DNA from: Mycolicibacterium sp. TUM20985
Lineage (GTDB): Bacteria; Actinomycetota; Actinomycetes; Mycobacteriales; Mycobacteriaceae
Length of the DNA: 64,000 nucleotides
Direction of reading: 5' to 3'
Assembly: GCF_030295745.1 (NCBI RefSeq)
Contig: NZ_AP027291.1
Location: 2,852,001 to 2,916,000, forward strand
Shown in pieces: positions 18,527-28,039 of the stretch (its first letter is position 1; each line of letters starts with the position of its first letter). The notes beneath the pieces were generated by a model that was not told the origin of the DNA, made no database searches, and was given only the letters and a program-made list of their open reading frames with translations. The position numbers and the translations under genes are program-made.

Positions 18527-20863
18527 CTAGCGTCCGAAACCGGCGTCCCGCAGGGCCTGGGCCATCGATCCGGCGGCGGGTGGCGTATCGTGGCGGCCGG
18601 AGTCGTTGGGCCGGTTAGTGTTTGGCCGCGCGGTCTTCGGTGCCGGCGCCTTCGCCGGCCCCCCTCGTCGTTGCGGTTCGTCGTCGAGGCGCAGCGTGAG
18701 GCCGATCCGCTGACGGTCCACGTCGACCTCGAGGACCTTGACCTTCACGACCTGCCCGGACTTCACCACCTCGTGCGGGTCGGAGACGTACCGGTTGGAC
18801 ATCGCCGAGACGTGAACCAGGCCGTCCTGATGGACGCCCACGTCGACGAACGCGCCGAATGCCGCGACGTTGGTGACGACGCCCTCCAGCACCATGCCAG
18901 CCTTCAGATCGGCGACCTTCTCTACCCCCGCGGCGAACGTGGCCGTCGAGAAGGCGGGCCGTGGGTCGCGGCCCGGCTTCTCCAACTCGGCGAGGATGTC
19001 GGTGACGGTAGGCAGGCCGAACCGGTCGTCGGCGAAGTCGGCGGGACGCAACGACTTCAACGTGCGCGAGTCACCGATGAGCTCGGCGAGGGTGACACCC
19101 GCGCGGTCCAGGATGCGCCGCACCACCGGATAGGACTCCGGGTGCACGCCGGACCCGTCGAGCGGATCGTCGCCGCCGGTGATCCGCAGGAAGCCCGCGC
19201 ACTGCTCGAATGCCTTGGGGCCCAAGCGAGGAACCTTCAGCAGCGCCTTGCGGTTGCGGAACGGCCCCGTCGACTCGCGGTGCGCGACGATCGCCTCGGC
19301 CAACGAGTCCGTCACCCCGGACACCCGCGCGAGCAGCGGCACCGACGCGGTGTTGAGGTCGACTCCGACGGCGTTCACCGCATCCTCGACCACGGCGTCC
19401 AAGCTGCGGGCCAGCGTCCCGGGTGTGACGTCGTGCTGGTACTGCCCGACGCCGATCGACTTCGGCTCGATCTTCACCAGCTCGGCCAGCGGGTCCTGCA
19501 GCCGGCGGGCGATGGAGACCGCGCCGCGAATCGTCACGTCCAGGGTCGGCAGTTCGTGCGCGGCGTACGCCGACGCGGAGTACACGGAGGCGCCGGCCTC
19601 GCTCACCATGGCCTTGACGGGGGCCTTGGCCCCGGCGGCGCGGATGTCGGCGATGAGTTCGGTTGCCAGGGAATCGGTTTCTCGTGACGCCGTGCCATTG
19701 CCGATGGCGATGAGGTCGACTCCGTGGCGGGTGATCAGCGCACCGAGGGTGGCCTTGGCCTCGTCCCACCGCTGCTGCGGCTGGTGCGGGAAGATCGCGC
19801 AGTGGTCGAGGACCTTGCCCGTCGCGTCCACCACGGCGACCTTCACGCCGGTCCGGAAGCCGGGGTCCAACCCGAGCGTGGTGCGGGTGCCCGCCGGCGC
19901 CGCGAGCAGCAGGTCCTTGAGGTTCTTGACGAACACCGCTACCGCGTCGAGCTCCGCGCGCTGCTTGAGCCGGATCCGCGCATCGACCGCAGCCGAGACC
20001 ATCAGCTTGACCCGCCACGCCAACTTCACGGTGGTGACCAGCCAGGGCGTGGCCGGCGCCTTCGCCGATAGGTCGACGCCGAGCGTCCTGGCCACCATGG
20101 CGTGGTAGACGTCGTCGTCGTCGCCGCCCTCGAGATTGAGCGCGAGCACACCCTCCTTCTCGCCGCGCATCACGGCCAGCACGCGGTGCGACGGCATCTT
20201 CTCCAACGGCTCGGAGAACTCGAAGTAGTCGCGGAACTTTTGCGCAGCAGGGGTTTTCGCGGCGTCGGTCGATGCCAGCGACGTGCGCAGCGAACCGTCG
20301 GCCCAGAACTTGGCCCGCGCGGCACCGACGAGTTCGGCGTCCTCGGCGGCGCGCTCGATCAGGATGTGCCGTGCGCCGTCGAGGGCCGCAGCGGCATCGG
20401 CGACCTCCTCGCCGACGAAGTCTGCGGCTGCGCTCTCCGGGACCAGTGCCGGATCGGCCAGCAGCCGGTCGGCGAGCCGCTCGAGGCCGGCTTCGCGGGC
20501 GATCTGCGCCTTGGTGCGACGCTTGGGCTTGTAGGGCAGGTAGATGTCCTCGATCCGCGACTTGGTGTCGGCCGCCAACAACGCGGCATGCAGATCGTTG
20601 GTGAGCTTGCCCTGCTCCTCGATCGAGGCGATCACCGCCGTGCGCCGGGCGTCGAGTTCCCTGAGGTAGCCGAGGCGGTCCTCGAGCGTCCGAAGTTGCC
20701 CGTCGTCGAGGCTACCGGTCACCTCCTTGCGGTAGCGGGCGATGAACGGGACCGTCGCGCCCTCGTCGAGCAGCCGAACGGTGGCGTCCACCTGCGCTAC
20801 GCGTACGGCGAGTTCGTCAGCAAGACGGGCGTTTACGGACTTGACGGCAGGGCTCGGAGTCAC
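18527..20863 (-). CDS. tex: Tex-family RNA-binding transcription accessory protein
   Basis: 778 residues, GTG start, normal Tex length. The order is: N-terminal HTH-like region (FIARYRKEVTGSLDDGQLRTLEDRL), a YqgF-like resolvase fold (TTLGLDPGFRTGVKVAVVD), HhH motifs around VSGVTDSLAEAIVAHRESTGPFRNRKALL and LGPKAFEQCAGFLRI, and an S1 RNA-binding domain (GMVLEGVVTNVAAFGAFVDVGVHQDGLVH). A Lys/Pro-rich tail ends the protein. Tex acts on nucleic acids in transcription and RNA metabolism and is part of the conserved chromosomal backbone. It is convergent with the TPP enzyme gene. Confidence 0.95.
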   Translation of the reverse strand: MTPSPAVKSVNARLADELAVRVAQVDATVRLLDEGATVPFIARYRKEVTGSLDDGQLRTLEDRLGYLRELDARRTAVIASIEEQGKLTNDLHAALLAADTKSRIEDIYLPYKPKRRTKAQIAREAGLERLADRLLADPALVPESAAADFVGEEVADAAAALDGARHILIERAAEDAELVGAARAKFWADGSLRTSLASTDAAKTPAAQKFRDYFEFSEPLEKMPSHRVLAVMRGEKEGVLALNLEGGDDDDVYHAMVARTLGVDLSAKAPATPWLVTTVKLAWRVKLMVSAAVDARIRLKQRAELDAVAVFVKNLKDLLLAAPAGTRTTLGLDPGFRTGVKVAVVDATGKVLDHCAIFPHQPQQRWDEAKATLGALITRHGVDLIAIGNGTASRETDSLATELIADIRAAGAKAPVKAMVSEAGASVYSASAYAAHELPTLDVTIRGAVSIARRLQDPLAELVKIEPKSIGVGQYQHDVTPGTLARSLDAVVEDAVNAVGVDLNTASVPLLARVSGVTDSLAEAIVAHRESTGPFRNRKALLKVPRLGPKAFEQCAGFLRITGGDDPLDGSGVHPESYPVVRRILDRAGVTLAELIGDSRTLKSLRPADFADDRFGLPTVTDILAELEKPGRDPRPAFSTATFAAGVEKVADLKAGMVLEGVVTNVAAFGAFVDVGVHQDGLVHVSAMSNRYVSDPHEVVKSGQVVKVKVLEVDVDRQRIGLTLRLDDEPQRRGGPAKAPAPKTARPNTNRPNDSGRHDTPPAAGSMAQALRDAGFGR

Positions 20864-20955
20864 GCCGAGACCCTACCGAATGCGTCCGACGCACCCGTCG
20901 CTTCCAAGAGGTGAGATCGTCTCCGCAAACGAAGCAGCAATATTGACGACGCGGT

Positions 20956-22707
20956 ATGGTCACTCGTCGTGAAAATCTCCCTGCCGCGTCGAGGTCGCTC
21001 GTGACCGGGGTGATTGTGGAGCGGGCGATCGAGGCTGGGGCGGCGGTCGGGTTCGATGTCCGGGACGGCGGATCGGCGGGTCTGGTCGTGCAAGCGGCGA
21101 ACGGTGAGATCGTGGCGGCAACGCCCGAAGCGGAGCGGATCCTGGGGTTGACCCTCGGTCAGATGTTGGGTCGCACCACTGCCGACAAGCGCTGGGCCGC
21201 CGTCGACGGGGACGGGGTGGCGCTCCGCCCACAGGATCACCCGGCGATGCTGGCCATGAGCAGCGGCATGCCCGTCCGGGACGCGGTGATCGGGGTGCAC
21301 CGGCCCGGTCGAGACGCTGCGGGCGAGCACATCTGGCTGATCGTCGACAGCGAGCCGCTGATCTCGGACGGCGCGACGACGGGTGTGGTGTCGCGGTTCG
21401 CCGCGATGACGGGACCTCGGGCCACGGAGCTGCGGCTCGCCGCGTCGGAGCGGATGTACCGATGGTTGGTGGACAACGCGCCGGAGATGGTGGCCTGGCA
21501 ACTCCCCGACACCACGTTCATCTGGGTCTCGAAGGTCTCGTCGACGCTCTTTGGTCGTGAACCCGAGGAGATGATCGGGGCGACCGTCTACGACTTCGTC
21601 CACCCCGAGGACCTGGCCGCCCTGCAGGCAGCCGAATCGAGTGTCTACGACCATCCGGTCCCCCCGTCCTTGCTGCTGAGGATGCGGCATCACGACGGCC
21701 ACTACGTGTGGACCGAGGTCGCAGGCCAGGTGCTCTACGACGCAGACGGCGCCCCGTCACAGATCCGCTCGTCGTGGCGGGACGTGACCGCACGCGTCAC
21801 CGCCGAACGGGAGCGCGACGCGGCTCTCGAGTTGGTGCAGTCAGCGATCGAGAACTCCCCGATCGGCATTGCGATGTGCCTTCCCGACGGCACGTTCGAG
21901 CGGGTCAACTCGGCGTTGTGCGCCATGTTGGGCTTCGAACGCGACGAATTGGTGGGACGTCGACTGAGCGACCTGGTCGAGCCAGGTGACCGCGCTCTAG
22001 ATGGCGTCGCCACCGTCGCGACCGGTGCGTCGGCGCTGCAAGAAGCCGAAGGCCACTATCGGCGACGCGACGGAACGCAGATGTGGGGCCACAGCACGTT
22101 GGTGGCCATCGGTGCCGGGGACGGCCCGACGCCGCGGCTCCTCCTGCAGCTTCAGGACATCACCGAGCGGCGCAGAGCCCTCGACGAGCTCGCTCACCTC
22201 GCGTCGCACGACTCGCTGACGGGGCTGGCGAACCGGGCCGCGCTGAGCGACCACCTAGTCCGCGCGGCACGGGAACTCGCTCCGCACGACCTTAGTGCCA
22301 TGCTCTTCATCGACGTCGACGACTTCAAGGCCGTCAACGACGACTACGGCCATCGCATCGGCGACTCCCTGCTGAGCCAGATGGGTCATCGCGTGAGCCA
22401 CGCGATTCGTAGCGAGGACGTGGCGGCTCGCCTCGGTGGCGACGAGTTCGTCGTCTATTGCCCGAAAATCGTTGGCGGCAAGGAACTCTCGCAGATGGTA
22501 CGTCGCATCTCCGGCGAACTCTCCGGCCCATACCGCATCGGCGAACGCATCATCGACGTCTCGGTCAGCGTCGGCGTGACCACGACCATGGGGAGCGCAC
22601 TGGGTGATCTGATGGCCAGGTCCGACCAGGCCATGTATCGCGCGAAACGCGCGGGCCGGGGGCTCATCGCGATGGACGATCCGGCCGTGGAAAACGCCGA
22701 TCGCTGA
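20956..22707 (+). CDS. PAS-domain diguanylate cyclase (GGDEF)
   Basis: 583 residues. Three PAS-like modules precede the catalytic part: about 30-130 (GLVVQAANGEIVAATPEAERILG), 160-290 (YRWLVDNAPEMVAW to TEVAGQVLYDADG) and 300-410 (IENSPIGIAMCLPDGTFERVNS). The C-terminal domain begins HDSLTGLANRAAL and contains the intact active-site loop GGDEF near residue 494. No EAL domain and no membrane segments are seen, so it is a cytosolic c-di-GMP synthase driven by PAS sensing. The start at ATG 20956 has no clear Shine-Dalgarno; GTG codons a few residues downstream are alternatives. Confidence 0.92.
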   Translation: MVTRRENLPAASRSLVTGVIVERAIEAGAAVGFDVRDGGSAGLVVQAANGEIVAATPEAERILGLTLGQMLGRTTADKRWAAVDGDGVALRPQDHPAMLAMSSGMPVRDAVIGVHRPGRDAAGEHIWLIVDSEPLISDGATTGVVSRFAAMTGPRATELRLAASERMYRWLVDNAPEMVAWQLPDTTFIWVSKVSSTLFGREPEEMIGATVYDFVHPEDLAALQAAESSVYDHPVPPSLLLRMRHHDGHYVWTEVAGQVLYDADGAPSQIRSSWRDVTARVTAERERDAALELVQSAIENSPIGIAMCLPDGTFERVNSALCAMLGFERDELVGRRLSDLVEPGDRALDGVATVATGASALQEAEGHYRRRDGTQMWGHSTLVAIGAGDGPTPRLLLQLQDITERRRALDELAHLASHDSLTGLANRAALSDHLVRAARELAPHDLSAMLFIDVDDFKAVNDDYGHRIGDSLLSQMGHRVSHAIRSEDVAARLGGDEFVVYCPKIVGGKELSQMVRRISGELSGPYRIGERIIDVSVSVGVTTTMGSALGDLMARSDQAMYRAKRAGRGLIAMDDPAVENADR

Positions 22708-22717
22708 TCGCGGTCGT

Positions 22718-24016
22718 TCACGCCGTAGTCGAACCCGCGCACGCCCGCGCGCACATCGCCGCCGCCATGAAGCCGCCGAGCGCCGACCAGCCCCACACCC
22801 CGCTCAGCCCCTCCTTCGCCATCAGGAGCAACGCCACGCCTGCGACGCACACCAGTACCCCCGCGGCCACCGACCGCGCACCCGTCGACCGGGCCGGCGC
22901 GTCCCACCACGGCAATGGGCGATGCTCCAGCGGCGAGAGCAGCATGAACGCCAACGCCATGACGACGGCGAACACGGCCGCCCGCAGCGCGAGGCGCCCC
23001 CAGAAACCCGGCACGTGCACGTCGTATGCGTCGATCCCGACGGCGTGCAGGGCGAAGGTCGCGACCGCGATGGCCGGGATGTGCCAGAGGTAGAGGGTCA
23101 TCGCTCCCCCGTTGCCGACGACGACGCACCGCCAGACCCGCGGGTGCGCCGCCCACCGTCGGATCAGGCCCGCCGTCGCCACGAACAAGCACGACATCCA
23201 GGTGCACTGCAGCGCCATCAGCAGCGTCGGCGGGGTGACGTTCGAGAGGCGTTCGACACCGGTCACGACGAGGGCCACCTCGTACGGACCGAACAGGACC
23301 GCCACCACCTGGGCGGCGAACGCCACTGCCGCGACGGCGAGCGACACCCGCGGGCCGATCAGGTCCCGGGCGTAGGCCACTCCGATCACCATCGGGATCA
23401 GCCACACGAAGACGAAGTTGGGGAGGCCCGCCCACAGTGTGCCGACGCCGATCCGCACCGTGTCCATCGCGCCCGCGGCCACCAGCAACGCCAGAACGAG
23501 CACCGCGACTGCGCGGCCTGACTGCAGCCGCGTCAACGCCGGGACGAAGGCGAGGACGACGAGGTACACGCCGAGGAACCAGAGCAGGGCAACGCACTCG
23601 CGCCCCAGCCCGGCCGCGGACTCGGCGCCCAGCACCAGACGGGTGACGAGCAGGCCGACCACCCACGCCGCGAGATACCAGAACACCGGCCGGCACAGCC
23701 GCTGCGACCGGGCGAAGAGCCAGGTGCCCCATGACTTGCCGGGCTTCCAGCCGTACGCCCCCGCGGCACCGCCGGCCAGGAAGAACAGCGGCATGATCTG
23801 CGCCGCCCAGGTGATGGGGGCCAACGCGGGCAGCTGACCCAGCAGATTGCCGATGCGCAGACCGCCGGTGTCGATGGTGGCCAGCAGCAGCGCGCAGTGG
23901 CCGAACATCACCACCAGGAGTGCCCCGAGTCGGGCGACGTCGACGGCGCGGTCGCGGACGGGTGCGGCGTCGTCGGCGACCGTGGGTGCATCCGACGTGG
24001 ACCTGGTCATTGCCAT
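22718..24016 (-). CDS. Acyltransferase 3 family integral membrane protein
   Basis: 432 residues from ATG 24016 (ATG 24010 also possible). It begins with the family's RDRAVDVARLGALLVVMFGH helix, in which the catalytic His follows the first membrane segment. About ten to eleven hydrophobic helices follow, including FFLAGGAAGAYGW and LWHIPAIAVATFALHAVG. Members transfer acyl groups onto cell-envelope glycans or lipids. Its end lies 10 bp from the stop of the diguanylate cyclase gene (convergent). The frame is open upstream to 24148, but that part is basic and unlike the family. Confidence 0.85.
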   Translation of the reverse strand: MAMTRSTSDAPTVADDAAPVRDRAVDVARLGALLVVMFGHCALLLATIDTGGLRIGNLLGQLPALAPITWAAQIMPLFFLAGGAAGAYGWKPGKSWGTWLFARSQRLCRPVFWYLAAWVVGLLVTRLVLGAESAAGLGRECVALLWFLGVYLVVLAFVPALTRLQSGRAVAVLVLALLVAAGAMDTVRIGVGTLWAGLPNFVFVWLIPMVIGVAYARDLIGPRVSLAVAAVAFAAQVVAVLFGPYEVALVVTGVERLSNVTPPTLLMALQCTWMSCLFVATAGLIRRWAAHPRVWRCVVVGNGGAMTLYLWHIPAIAVATFALHAVGIDAYDVHVPGFWGRLALRAAVFAVVMALAFMLLSPLEHRPLPWWDAPARSTGARSVAAGVLVCVAGVALLLMAKEGLSGVWGWSALGGFMAAAMCARACAGSTTA

Positions 24017-24101
24017 GAGTCCACCATGCCGGGGCGCCGTCCGCCGCGGATGAGTAGGAGTACGTGACTTTGGGGCTGCGGACGTGGTTCGCCTACATTG
24101 C

Positions 24102-24644
24102 ATGGTGATGCGCTCAGCCTTGATCGTCTTATCCGTCCTCATGGCCATGATTACCTCGTCGACCGCCCCCGCCGACGCCGCCCCGCCGGCGATGCCGGAC
24201 CTGAGGGGCTATTTCGCCGTCGTCCCCGACGCGTACGTCATGGGGAACGAGGCCTACTTTCAAACCCCCGACGGGCTGTTGTGCTCGATCCAGCCCGACC
24301 GTGGGGTCGCCGGCTGCGACGGGCGGCTGCCGGGCGCGGTGGGCGGTGCCAACGAGATCGTCCTGACTGCCGACGCCAATGCACGCGGGCTGCGGGCGAC
24401 CGCGAACCCTCGCTTCGTGAAATCGACCGGTAACGCTGCCCCGGTGCTCCACGAGGGGCAGAAGCTCGTCCTCGGCGACTTCGAATGTGCGGTCGCGCCA
24501 GGGCCGTTCACGGCGTGCACCAAGGCACAGCCGACGACCCAGTGGATGGTCATATCTCCCGACGCCACCGGTATCGGTCCGGCCACCGAGGGATTGCCGC
24601 CGGGCTTCCCCGACCCCAACGACTTCGTCGTCGGCGACTTCTAA
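24102..24644 (+). CDS. Secreted mycobacterial protein of unknown function
   Basis: About 180 residues from ATG 24102 (ATG 24108 possible), with a Sec signal peptide (ALIVLSVLMAMITSSTAPADA-AP). The mature part has two Cys pairs in the pattern LLCSI..GVAGCDG and FECAV..FTACTK and ends NDFVVGDF. Its TAA stop is inside a 20-bp palindrome next to a mobile element. The same Cys pattern recurs in the truncated frame at 28039-28417. The two are therefore either tandem paralogues or two halves of one two-repeat gene split by the element. The function is not known to me. Confidence 0.7.
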   Translation: MVMRSALIVLSVLMAMITSSTAPADAAPPAMPDLRGYFAVVPDAYVMGNEAYFQTPDGLLCSIQPDRGVAGCDGRLPGAVGGANEIVLTADANARGLRATANPRFVKSTGNAAPVLHEGQKLVLGDFECAVAPGPFTACTKAQPTTQWMVISPDATGIGPATEGLPPGFPDPNDFVVGDF

Positions 24645-24661
24645 TGCCGACGTCGGCATTA
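24642..24661. repeat. Perfect 20-bp palindrome TAATGCCGACGTCGGCATTA flanking the RIT element
   Basis: Both half-sites contain ATGCCGAC/GTCGGCAT, the same 8-mer that is repeated in the terminal inverted repeats of the adjacent element (24672, 24688, 24740 on the left; 27956 and 28009-28034 on the right). It starts with the stop codon of the secreted-protein gene and ends 3 bp before the left inverted repeat. It may be a recombinase binding or target site, or a scar of an earlier insertion. Confidence 0.6.
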
Positions 24662-24664
24662 CAT

Positions 24665-24697
24665 GTCTTATGCCGACCCGTGGAATATGCCGACAGT
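24665..24697 (+). repeat. Left terminal inverted repeat of the RIT element (33 bp, perfect)
   Basis: It begins GTCTTATGCCGACCC and ends ATATGCCGACAGT and matches the reverse complement of 28007-28039 base for base. Similarity continues inward for about a further 11 bp with a GC/CG swap, then TTGCGATGG on both sides. A third, inverted copy of GTCGGCATAT sits just inside at 24740, giving a symmetric two-site end structure. Confidence 0.9.
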
Positions 24698-24749
24698 GCT
24701 TGCGATGGCGCTCTCCTGCGCGGCTTTCGGGGCTGAGGGGTCGGCATAT

Positions 24750-25738
24750 TCACAGGGATGTCAGCCAGGCCAGGATGTTGGGCGCGGGGCGGTAGATCCC
24801 GGGCTTGACGTTGGGTGGCCTGGTCCGGTCGATGGCGGCTTGTTTGATGGCCATGTCGGCGTGGAGGTAGGCGTCGGTGCTGTGGGTGTCGCTGTGCCCG
24901 AGCCATAAGGCGATTACGGAGACGTCGACTCCAGCGGCGAGAAGGTTCATCGCCGCGGTGTGGCGCAGGGTGTGCATCGTGACGTGCTTGGCGGTGAGGC
25001 TGAGACAGGTGGTCGTCGCGGTCGCGATGTGCGTGGCGAGGCGATGTTCGAGTGCGTCGCGGGACAAGGGTTGTCCGTGGGGGCCGCAGAACAGCGCGGA
25101 GCCTGGCCGGGTCATCCGTTCGGCGAGATAGGTCGTCATGGTGCTGGCGGTGGCTCTGGTCAGCGGGGTGATCCGTTGGCGACGTCCTTTGCCGGTGCAG
25201 GCGATGTGAGGGCCGGTGCCGAGGTGGATGTCGTCGTGGGTCAGTGAGCAGATCTCGCTGATCCGCAGACCGGTTTGCGCGGTCATGGCCAGCAGGGCGT
25301 GGTCGCGTCGCCCGGTCCAGGTGGTGGGGTCTGGTGCGGCCAGTAGTGCGTCGACCTCTGCGGGGTCAGGAACTCGATGACGGGCCTGATTGTGCGTTTG
25401 GGTGGGATCGCAAGGACCTGGGTGATGGTGGCGGCGTGCTCGGGATGGTCGGGCAGAGCCCGGCCGAGCACGGAGCGGATCGCGGTGAGTCGGGCGTTGC
25501 GGGTTCTGCTGCTGTTGCCACGTTCGTGTTCGAGGTGGTCGAGAAACCCGGTGACGTGCGTGGCGGTGACGGCGTCGAAGTCGAGTGCGTCGGCGGGAAT
25601 CCCGAGTGTCGCGGTCAGGTACTTCAGGAGCATCCGCCAGGTGTCGCGGTAGGAAGCGATGGTGTTGATCGACAGGTCGCGCTGGGTGTGGGCGAAGGTC
25701 GTGAAGTAGGTCTGCAAACTAATAGCCAAGGCGTTCAC
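24750..25738 (-). pseudogene. ritC: Third RIT tyrosine recombinase (ritC), frameshifted
   Basis: Starts at GTG 25738 overlapping the TGA of ritB. The N-terminal ~125 residues (core-binding domain, LSINTIASYRDTWRMLLKYL) are in one frame, the rest in another. Reading resumes as EVDALLAAPDP..GRRDHALLAMTAQTGLRISEI. The lesion is a net one-base loss near 25358-25366. The catalytic half retains Arg in TGLRISEI, Lys in TGKGRRQ, HTLRHTAAM, WLGHSDTHSTDAYLH with the Tyr. No slippery heptamer is present, so programmed frameshifting is unlikely. It would be a typical ~330-residue enzyme if repaired. Confidence 0.82.
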
Positions 25739-26666
25739 TGTATTTCACTTTCGGAGATGGGTTCGAGTTTGCTTGCGGCCAGGGCCATGAGTTCCCCGGT
25801 CGCGGTCAGGTACCAGTAGGTGTGGGCGGCGTCGGAGTGCCCCAGCCAGGTGGCCAGCAGCGAGAGCACCCGGTCGGGGTCACCGCCGTGGGCATAGGCC
25901 ACGGTCATGTGCGCGGTGGCGAAGGTGTGTCTCAGGTCGTGCAGACGGGGGCGTGCCCTGCTCCGTGGGATGAGCCCGGCAGCCTCCCGGACTCGTTTGA
26001 ACAGGGACTGAAATGACACGTAGACGTATCCGGTTCCCTTGCAGGTCACGAAGACCGGGCCGTGGGGGTCGGGGCGGGTGGCCATTCGGGCAGGCAGAGC
26101 GATGTACTGCCTGAGGGCGGCCGTCGTCGAGGGGTGCACTGGGACGCGCCGCTCGTCGACTTCGCGGCCTTGATCGTCAGCAGGTCGTTGTGCTGGTCGA
26201 TGTCGGGTACTCGCAGGTTCAGTGCTTCGCCGATCCGCAGGCCGGTAGCGGCAAGCAGACCGATGACGGTGCGCAGGGTCGCGGCGATCCGTTCGTCGGC
26301 GAACTCGGTGTCGCAGGTGGCAAGCAACGCATCGATGTCTTGTTGGCTGTAGATGAAGGGAACGGCTCGGGGTTTGCGGGCCGCAAGCAAGCCGTTGGGG
26401 ATGACGGGGACATCGACATCGTCGGCGTGGAGGTAGGCGGCGAAGCGGCGCACCAACGACAGGCGGGTCGCCCACCATGAGGGGTGCGCGTCGGGGTTGA
26501 GCCGGGCCCACGTCACGGCATCATCGATGGTGAACGTCGTTGTCTGGCCTTGAGCTTCGAGCCAGGTGCAGAACAAGCCGACTTGGCGTTCGAGGTCGTT
26601 GAGCTGAAACCCCAGAGACCGGCGCAGCTGCAAGTACTCATCGAGTCGTTCGCGCAGTGTCCTCAT
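25735..26666 (-). pseudogene. ritB: Second RIT tyrosine recombinase (ritB), frameshifted
   Basis: ATG 26666 overlaps the TGA of ritA (ATGA). The first part, RTLRERLDEYLQLRRSLGFQ to TGLRIGEALNLRVPDIDQ, holds the core-binding domain and catalytic Arg I. After KAAK the frame is lost and continues in the next frame as RRVPVHPSTTAALRQY, then LHDLRHTFATAHM and TWLGHSDAAHTYWYL with His, Arg, His and Tyr of the active site. The lesion is a net one-base loss near 26155-26165. The complete protein would be about 310 residues. A sequencing error is possible, but a second lesion in ritC argues for real decay. Confidence 0.82.
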
Positions 26667-27943
26667 CGCGGCACCTGCCCGAACGGGACGACCAACTCGC
26701 GCAACGATGCGAGGTCGACTTTCGCGTAGCCCATCGTGGTGACCGTGTAGGCGTGCCCCAGGAGCTCCTTGGCTTCGGTCAAGGAGCCACCTGCGGCCAA
26801 CACGTCCATCGCGGCGGTGTGCCGCAGCCGGTGCGCGTAGATCCGGTCGATCCCCGCCAGATCCGATAACCGGGCGATGACCCCCGAGATGCCCGAGGTC
26901 GTCATCATCTGTCGGGGTGCCCGCAGCCGCACGAACACGGCCCGGTCCAGAGCGGGCGGCCGCAGCCGTAACCACGTCTCCAATGCCTGACCCACATCGA
27001 CCGGGAGCGGCAACAGGTGCTCGCGACCCTTGCCGGTGACCCTGAGACGTCCACTTGCCCAGTCGATGTCGTCGATCCTCAGTTGGGCGGCCTCGCCAGC
27101 ACGTAGGCCAAGGCGCACCAGGATCGTGACGAGTGCCCGGTCCCGCGCGCCGAGCGCGGTGGCCTGATTGCACACACTCAGCAAGGCCGCGACCTGATCG
27201 GTGTCCACGCCCCGCGGCAACGATCGCCGCGTCCCGGCAGCCTTGAGGATCCCGGCGGTCAGGTCCCGATCGAGGCGGCCGGTGCTCAACGCCCACCGCA
27301 GCAGGCAGCGGACAGATCCGACGATGTGAGCACGTGCAGCAACACCGTAGGGGCGTCCACGCTCAGCGACGTAGGCGTTGATGATCGACGCGTCCAGGCG
27401 CCGCCACTGTACCGAACCGTCAGCCGCCGTCAACACCTCCAGAAGGCCGGCCGCGTAGTGACAACGGGCCGCGATGGTCTTCTCAGTCAGTCCGCGCTGC
27501 TGCCGCATCCACGAACACCAGTCCACCACCGCGGACTTCACCGGCGTGAGTGAATCTATTTGGACCCCAGCCGAATTCAGATAGCCGGCGGCCATCAAGA
27601 ACCTGCGTATGGTGCCGATCCAACGCTTCACTGTGGCGCACGGAAGATCTCGGGATCCCTCCACTTCGAGGAACCGGGCCAGCAGATCCTCATCGATGTC
27701 GTCGACCTCGACGCCCACCAGCTGCATCCACCAGCTCAGTCGTTCCAACACATTCACGACCGCGGCCGCCGAACCCGGCGAATAGCCCAGCCCGGCCAAC
27801 CATCCCGAACACTCGCCCAGCACCATCGGCGCCAAAGGGCCCACCGGAACCCGCGGGACTCGAACCGGATACGACCGGGCCGTCGGCGATCTCTTCGTCA
27901 CGGACCTCACCTCCAGACAATTCAGTGCCTGAAGCGTGACCAC
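26663..27943 (-). CDS. ritA: First RIT tyrosine recombinase (ritA), intact
   Basis: 426 residues. N-terminal SAM-like core-binding domain about 40-230, catalytic domain 245-426. All active-site residues are in place: Arg281 (LGLRAGEAAQL), Lys305 (TGKGRE), His371 and Arg374 (HRLRHTAAM), His397 (LGHAYTVTTMGY) and nucleophile Tyr406. It is the promoter-proximal gene of the RIT operon and the only one of the three that is undamaged. It starts about 64 bp inside the right inverted repeat. Confidence 0.9.
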   Translation of the reverse strand: MVTLQALNCLEVRSVTKRSPTARSYPVRVPRVPVGPLAPMVLGECSGWLAGLGYSPGSAAAVVNVLERLSWWMQLVGVEVDDIDEDLLARFLEVEGSRDLPCATVKRWIGTIRRFLMAAGYLNSAGVQIDSLTPVKSAVVDWCSWMRQQRGLTEKTIAARCHYAAGLLEVLTAADGSVQWRRLDASIINAYVAERGRPYGVAARAHIVGSVRCLLRWALSTGRLDRDLTAGILKAAGTRRSLPRGVDTDQVAALLSVCNQATALGARDRALVTILVRLGLRAGEAAQLRIDDIDWASGRLRVTGKGREHLLPLPVDVGQALETWLRLRPPALDRAVFVRLRAPRQMMTTSGISGVIARLSDLAGIDRIYAHRLRHTAAMDVLAAGGSLTEAKELLGHAYTVTTMGYAKVDLASLRELVVPFGQVPR

Positions 27944-28006
27944 GACTATGCGACTATGCCGACCTTTTGTACCTCAGCACCACCGTTGGGCTGCACCATC
28001 GCAACG

Positions 28007-28039
28007 ACTGTCGGCATATTCCACGGGTCGGCATAAGAC
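28007..28039 (-). repeat. Right terminal inverted repeat of the RIT element (33 bp, perfect)
   Basis: Exact reverse complement of 24665-24697. An inner inverted copy of TATGCCGAC lies at 27955-27963, mirroring the inner copy at the left end. Immediately outside, the sequence enters the reading frame of a truncated secreted-protein gene without an obvious target-site duplication. Confidence 0.9.

Larger units (their letters stand above)
24665..28039 (-). mobile_element. Recombinase-in-trio (RIT) element, about 3.4 kb
   Basis: Three consecutive tyrosine recombinase genes, each overlapping the next by 4 bases (ATGA or GTGA), lie between perfect 33-bp terminal inverted repeats. This is the defining layout of RIT elements. 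Length and gene order fit that class. No cargo gene is present. The second and third recombinase genes each carry a frameshift, so this copy has probably lost autonomous mobility. The element separates a secreted-protein gene from a truncated homologue. Confidence 0.88.

Noticed and set aside
25283..26511. Programmed ribosomal frameshifting in ritB and ritC
   Set aside because: Both shifts are in the -1 direction, but no slippery heptamer or following stem-loop is visible and RIT recombinases are normally single frames. Decay or sequencing error is simpler.
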